Assembly: GCA_013694635.1 (NCBI GenBank)
Contig: JACDCA010000260.1
Location: forward strand, 1 to 8,199
DNA length: 8,199 bases
Direction of reading: 5' to 3'
Source: Acidobacteriota bacterium
GTDB taxonomy: Bacteria > Acidobacteriota > Vicinamibacteria > Vicinamibacterales > 2-12-FULL-66-21
Part shown: in pieces, positions 5,886 to 8,199 of the stretch
How the letters are laid out: every line of letters begins with the position of its first letter
How positions within the stretch are numbered: position 1 is the stretch's first letter
Notes under the pieces: model-generated
The model's database searches: none
Seen by the model: the letters and a program-made list of their open reading frames with translations, nothing else
What the model was told of the DNA's origin: nothing
Program-made: the position numbers and the translations under genes

Positions 5886-8144
5886 TTACTGCTTGTCTTT
5901 CAGGGACCCGGGCTGGGTGCCGGCGATGAAGGCTTCGGAGATGGCGCCGGGTACGCCTTCGGACGAGGTGCCGCCCTTGTCCACCAGCATGAAGACGATG
6001 TTGCCGGGGGGCTCGAATTTCGGCGCGTCCTTGCGGTCGCCGATCCACGCCTTCATGACATCGATCCAGATCGGCAGCGCGGCTTCCGAGCCGGTCTGGT
6101 TGCGGCCGATCGGTTTCTTCTGATCGAGGCCGAGCCAGACACCGACCGTGATGTCTGGATCGAAGCCGATGAACCAGGCGTCAGTGTAGTCGTCGGTCGT
6201 CCCGGTCTTTCCGGCGAGCGGCCAGTTCAACGCGGACGCCTTCGCCGCGGTGCCGCGCTGGACGACGCCGCGGAGGAGGTTGGTCATGACGAAGGCGGTG
6301 TCGGCGCGGATCGCATCCTTGGGCTCTGGACGGTTCTCCTCCAGCACGTTGCCCTGACGATCCATCACCTTGATGATCGAGTACGGCTTCATCCGCACGC
6401 CCTGGTTCGGGAACACCGAGTACGCGCTCGTCATTTCCAGCAGCGTCGCTTCTGCGGCGCCCAGAGCTACCGGCAGGTACGGCGGCAGCGGCGATGCCAG
6501 ACCCAGGCGGCGCGCGAACAGGATGACCTGGCGGGGACCGAGCTGCTCCATCATGCGGACGGCGGGGACGTTGCGTGACTGCTCGAGCGCGCGGCGCAGC
6601 GTGATCGGCCCTTCGAACTTGTGGTCGTAATTCATCGGGCTGTACATCGGCTGCCCGGCGCCGGCATTGAAGCTCACCGGAGAGTCCATCAGCATGCTCG
6701 TCGGCGTGTAGCCGCGATCGATCGCCGTCGTGTAGACGATCGGCTTGAACGCGGATCCCACCTGGCGGTACGCCTGCGTCGCGCGGTTGAACTTGCTGCG
6801 TTCGAAGCTGAATCCGCCGCTGAGGGCGCGGATCTGCCCCGTGCGATTGTCGATGGCGAGGATCGCGCCTTCCACCACCGGCGGCTGCTCGAGGGAGCCG
6901 GTCGCCGTCTTCGCGTCGGCGTTGACGCCGGCGAGGCGCACTTCGATCAGGTCGCCGCGTGACACGAGTTGTGCGGGAGACGTCTTCCGCGTCCAGGCAA
7001 AGCCCTGGCGGTCGATGGTCGCCGTCAGCCCACCCGCGCGTGCGGTGATCGACGGGCCATCGGCGGCCGTGACAATCGCGGGGACGACTTGCCCGTCGCG
7101 CATCGGACGATCCCAGCGGGCATGACGGAAGGTCTCGATCTTGTGGCCTTCCTGAACGATGTTGCGTCGCGCCTTCCGCCATCCGCGCGCTCTGTCGATC
7201 CGGCGCAGACCGTCGTCCAGCGCGCGGTTGACCGCTTCCTGCAGTTTCAGGTCGAACGCCGTCTGGATCGACAGCCCGTTTTCGTAGAGTTGCTTGGCGC
7301 CGTAGCGCTGTTCGATTTCCTTGCGGATCTCCTCCAAAAAGTAGGGCGCAACCGACTGGTGGCCGGTCGGCTCTCCGCGCATCACGATCGGCTTCTTCTT
7401 CGCCGCTTCTGCTTCCTCCGTGGTGATGAATCCGACCTCCGCCATCCTGCCGAGCGCGTAATTGCGGCGGCGGACGGCGGCGTCCATGTTCACGTAGGGG
7501 CTTTGCTTGACGTTGCCCTGCAGAATGCCTGCGATCAGCGCGGCCTCTTCGAGCTCGAGGTCCCTGGCGGACTTGCCGAAGTAGAGCCGCGATGCGGCCT
7601 CCACGCCGTAGACACCGTGGCCGAAGTACATCTGGTTGCAGTAGAGCGTGAAGATCTCGCGCTTGGTGTAGCGCTTCTCGATGCGCATCGCGAGAATCGC
7701 TTCGCGGATCTTGCGCTCCCAGGTCTTCTCGTCGGTGAGGAACAGCTTGCGCGCCAGCTGCTGGGTGAGCGTGCTCGCGCCTCCCGCCTTGCGGCGCTCC
7801 ATGATGTCCTTGACGAGCGTGACGGCAATGCGCGGAATGCTCAGGCCGACGTGCTGTTCGAACTCGTCGTCTTCAGCCGCGAGGATGGCCTGCCGCAGCT
7901 TCGGAGAGATGGCTTCGTACGGAATGATCTCGCGCCGCTGGACCGCGAATTCGCCGACGACTTCCCCCTGCGCACCGTAGACACGCGTGATCGTGCTGGG
8001 CGCGTAATCGTCGAGCGCCGAGATCTTCTCCCCGTCATCCGCAAACGCGAAGAGGACCCCGCTGGCAATCCCCAGCATCGCGGCGATGACAAAGAGGAGC
8101 GCAATACCGGCGCGACGAGCGATGCGTACGGCGACTCTTGCCAT
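5886..8144 (-). CDS. Class A penicillin-binding protein (PBP1A type)
   Basis: The 752-residue bifunctional enzyme polymerises lipid II into glycan strands and cross-links the peptides on the periplasmic side. It has an Arg-rich cytoplasmic tail and one membrane helix (about 12-34), then a glycosyltransferase family 51 domain (about 60-240). The catalytic Glu is E91 in AAEDDEFEQH, with GASTLTQQL (122-130), RKIREAILAMRIEKRYTKRE (with the second acidic residue E163) and YFGHGVYGVEAAS (173-185). An OB-like insert (about 320-420) precedes the transpeptidase domain with all three motifs: S464-A-F-K467, S523-R-N525 and K646-T-G648. All catalytic residues are present, so it should be active and sensitive to beta-lactams. 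ATG 8144-8142 gives the expected tail and anchor, but no Shine-Dalgarno sequence precedes it; the leader is a 7-bp repeat. The OB insert makes it PBP1A-like (mrcA family) rather than PBP1B or PbpC; I leave the symbol open. Confidence 0.95.
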   Translation of the reverse strand: MARVAVRIARRAGIALLFVIAAMLGIASGVLFAFADDGEKISALDDYAPSTITRVYGAQGEVVGEFAVQRREIIPYEAISPKLRQAILAAEDDEFEQHVGLSIPRIAVTLVKDIMERRKAGGASTLTQQLARKLFLTDEKTWERKIREAILAMRIEKRYTKREIFTLYCNQMYFGHGVYGVEAASRLYFGKSARDLELEEAALIAGILQGNVKQSPYVNMDAAVRRRNYALGRMAEVGFITTEEAEAAKKKPIVMRGEPTGHQSVAPYFLEEIRKEIEQRYGAKQLYENGLSIQTAFDLKLQEAVNRALDDGLRRIDRARGWRKARRNIVQEGHKIETFRHARWDRPMRDGQVVPAIVTAADGPSITARAGGLTATIDRQGFAWTRKTSPAQLVSRGDLIEVRLAGVNADAKTATGSLEQPPVVEGAILAIDNRTGQIRALSGGFSFERSKFNRATQAYRQVGSAFKPIVYTTAIDRGYTPTSMLMDSPVSFNAGAGQPMYSPMNYDHKFEGPITLRRALEQSRNVPAVRMMEQLGPRQVILFARRLGLASPLPPYLPVALGAAEATLLEMTSAYSVFPNQGVRMKPYSIIKVMDRQGNVLEENRPEPKDAIRADTAFVMTNLLRGVVQRGTAAKASALNWPLAGKTGTTDDYTDAWFIGFDPDITVGVWLGLDQKKPIGRNQTGSEAALPIWIDVMKAWIGDRKDAPKFEPPGNIVFMLVDKGGTSSEGVPGAISEAFIAGTQPGSLKDKQ

Positions 8145-8145
8145 A

Positions 8146-8199
8146 AGGAAACTATGAACTACGAACGCTGAACGCTGAACTCTGAGCGCTGAACGGTGA
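8146..8199. repeat. Degenerate 7-bp tandem repeat before PBP1A
   Basis: Seven consecutive heptamers start at 8146, 8153, 8160, 8167, 8174, 8181 and 8188, followed by a partial unit at 8195-8199. On the plus strand three are GCTGAAC (8167, 8174, 8188); the others are variants such as TATGAAC, TACGAAC and TCTGAGC, and the one next to the gene (AGGAAAC) is the most diverged. Read with PBP1A, on the minus strand, the unit is GTTCAGC. The array reaches the window edge, so its full length is unknown, and it ends one base before the PBP1A start codon. I cannot tell whether it is regulatory or simply a slipped-strand repeat. Confidence 0.8.

Noticed and set aside
6969..8171. 400-codon open frame on the plus strand opposite PBP1A
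   Set aside because: It is a compositional shadow of the PBP1A gene; the minus-strand frame contains every GT51 and transpeptidase motif.

Overview
This is a GC-rich bacterial chromosome segment with ordinary housekeeping and envelope genes packed tightly together. The protein set (long-form NfeD protease, slipin, SPOR protein, Lnt, RF2, PBP1A) fits a diderm with lipoproteins and peptidoglycan. The gene order, base composition and small degenerate intergenic repeats are compatible with Acidobacteriota, possibly Vicinamibacteria. That placement is an inference from general knowledge and was not tested by a search.

Plus strand, 1-5732: the 3' end of a TPR-repeat protein (1-243) overlaps nfeD (240-1547) by ATGA. 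After a 66-bp spacer with two copies of a hairpin-forming 21-mer comes a stomatin-family slipin (1614-2366). One base later a single-pass SPOR-domain protein begins (2368-3048). It is followed by apolipoprotein N-acyltransferase lnt, which must start inside the SPOR gene although no ATG, GTG or TTG is available there; an ATT at 3021 is the best candidate. After lnt come a perfect 7-bp hairpin and prfB (4595-5732), encoding release factor 2 through the classical +1 programmed frameshift at CTT TGA C. The six genes look like one transcription unit, perhaps with an internal promoter before prfB.

Minus strand, 8144-5886: a complete class A penicillin-binding protein (PBP1A type) runs convergently towards prfB. 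The 153 bp between the two stops holds a strong hairpin, probably a transcription terminator. The PBP1A start is directly preceded by a degenerate 7-bp tandem repeat that reaches the window edge.

Functionally, NfeD and slipin form a known membrane protease/scaffold pair. The SPOR protein probably binds peptidoglycan at the division site, Lnt completes lipoprotein acylation, and PBP1A polymerises and cross-links peptidoglycan, so the window is mostly about the envelope, with RF2 as the translation exception. I found no mobile element, CRISPR array, tRNA, rRNA or defence gene. I do not see convincing evidence for a wholly new system; the points worth a second look are the lnt start, the prfB leader, and the two repeat families.
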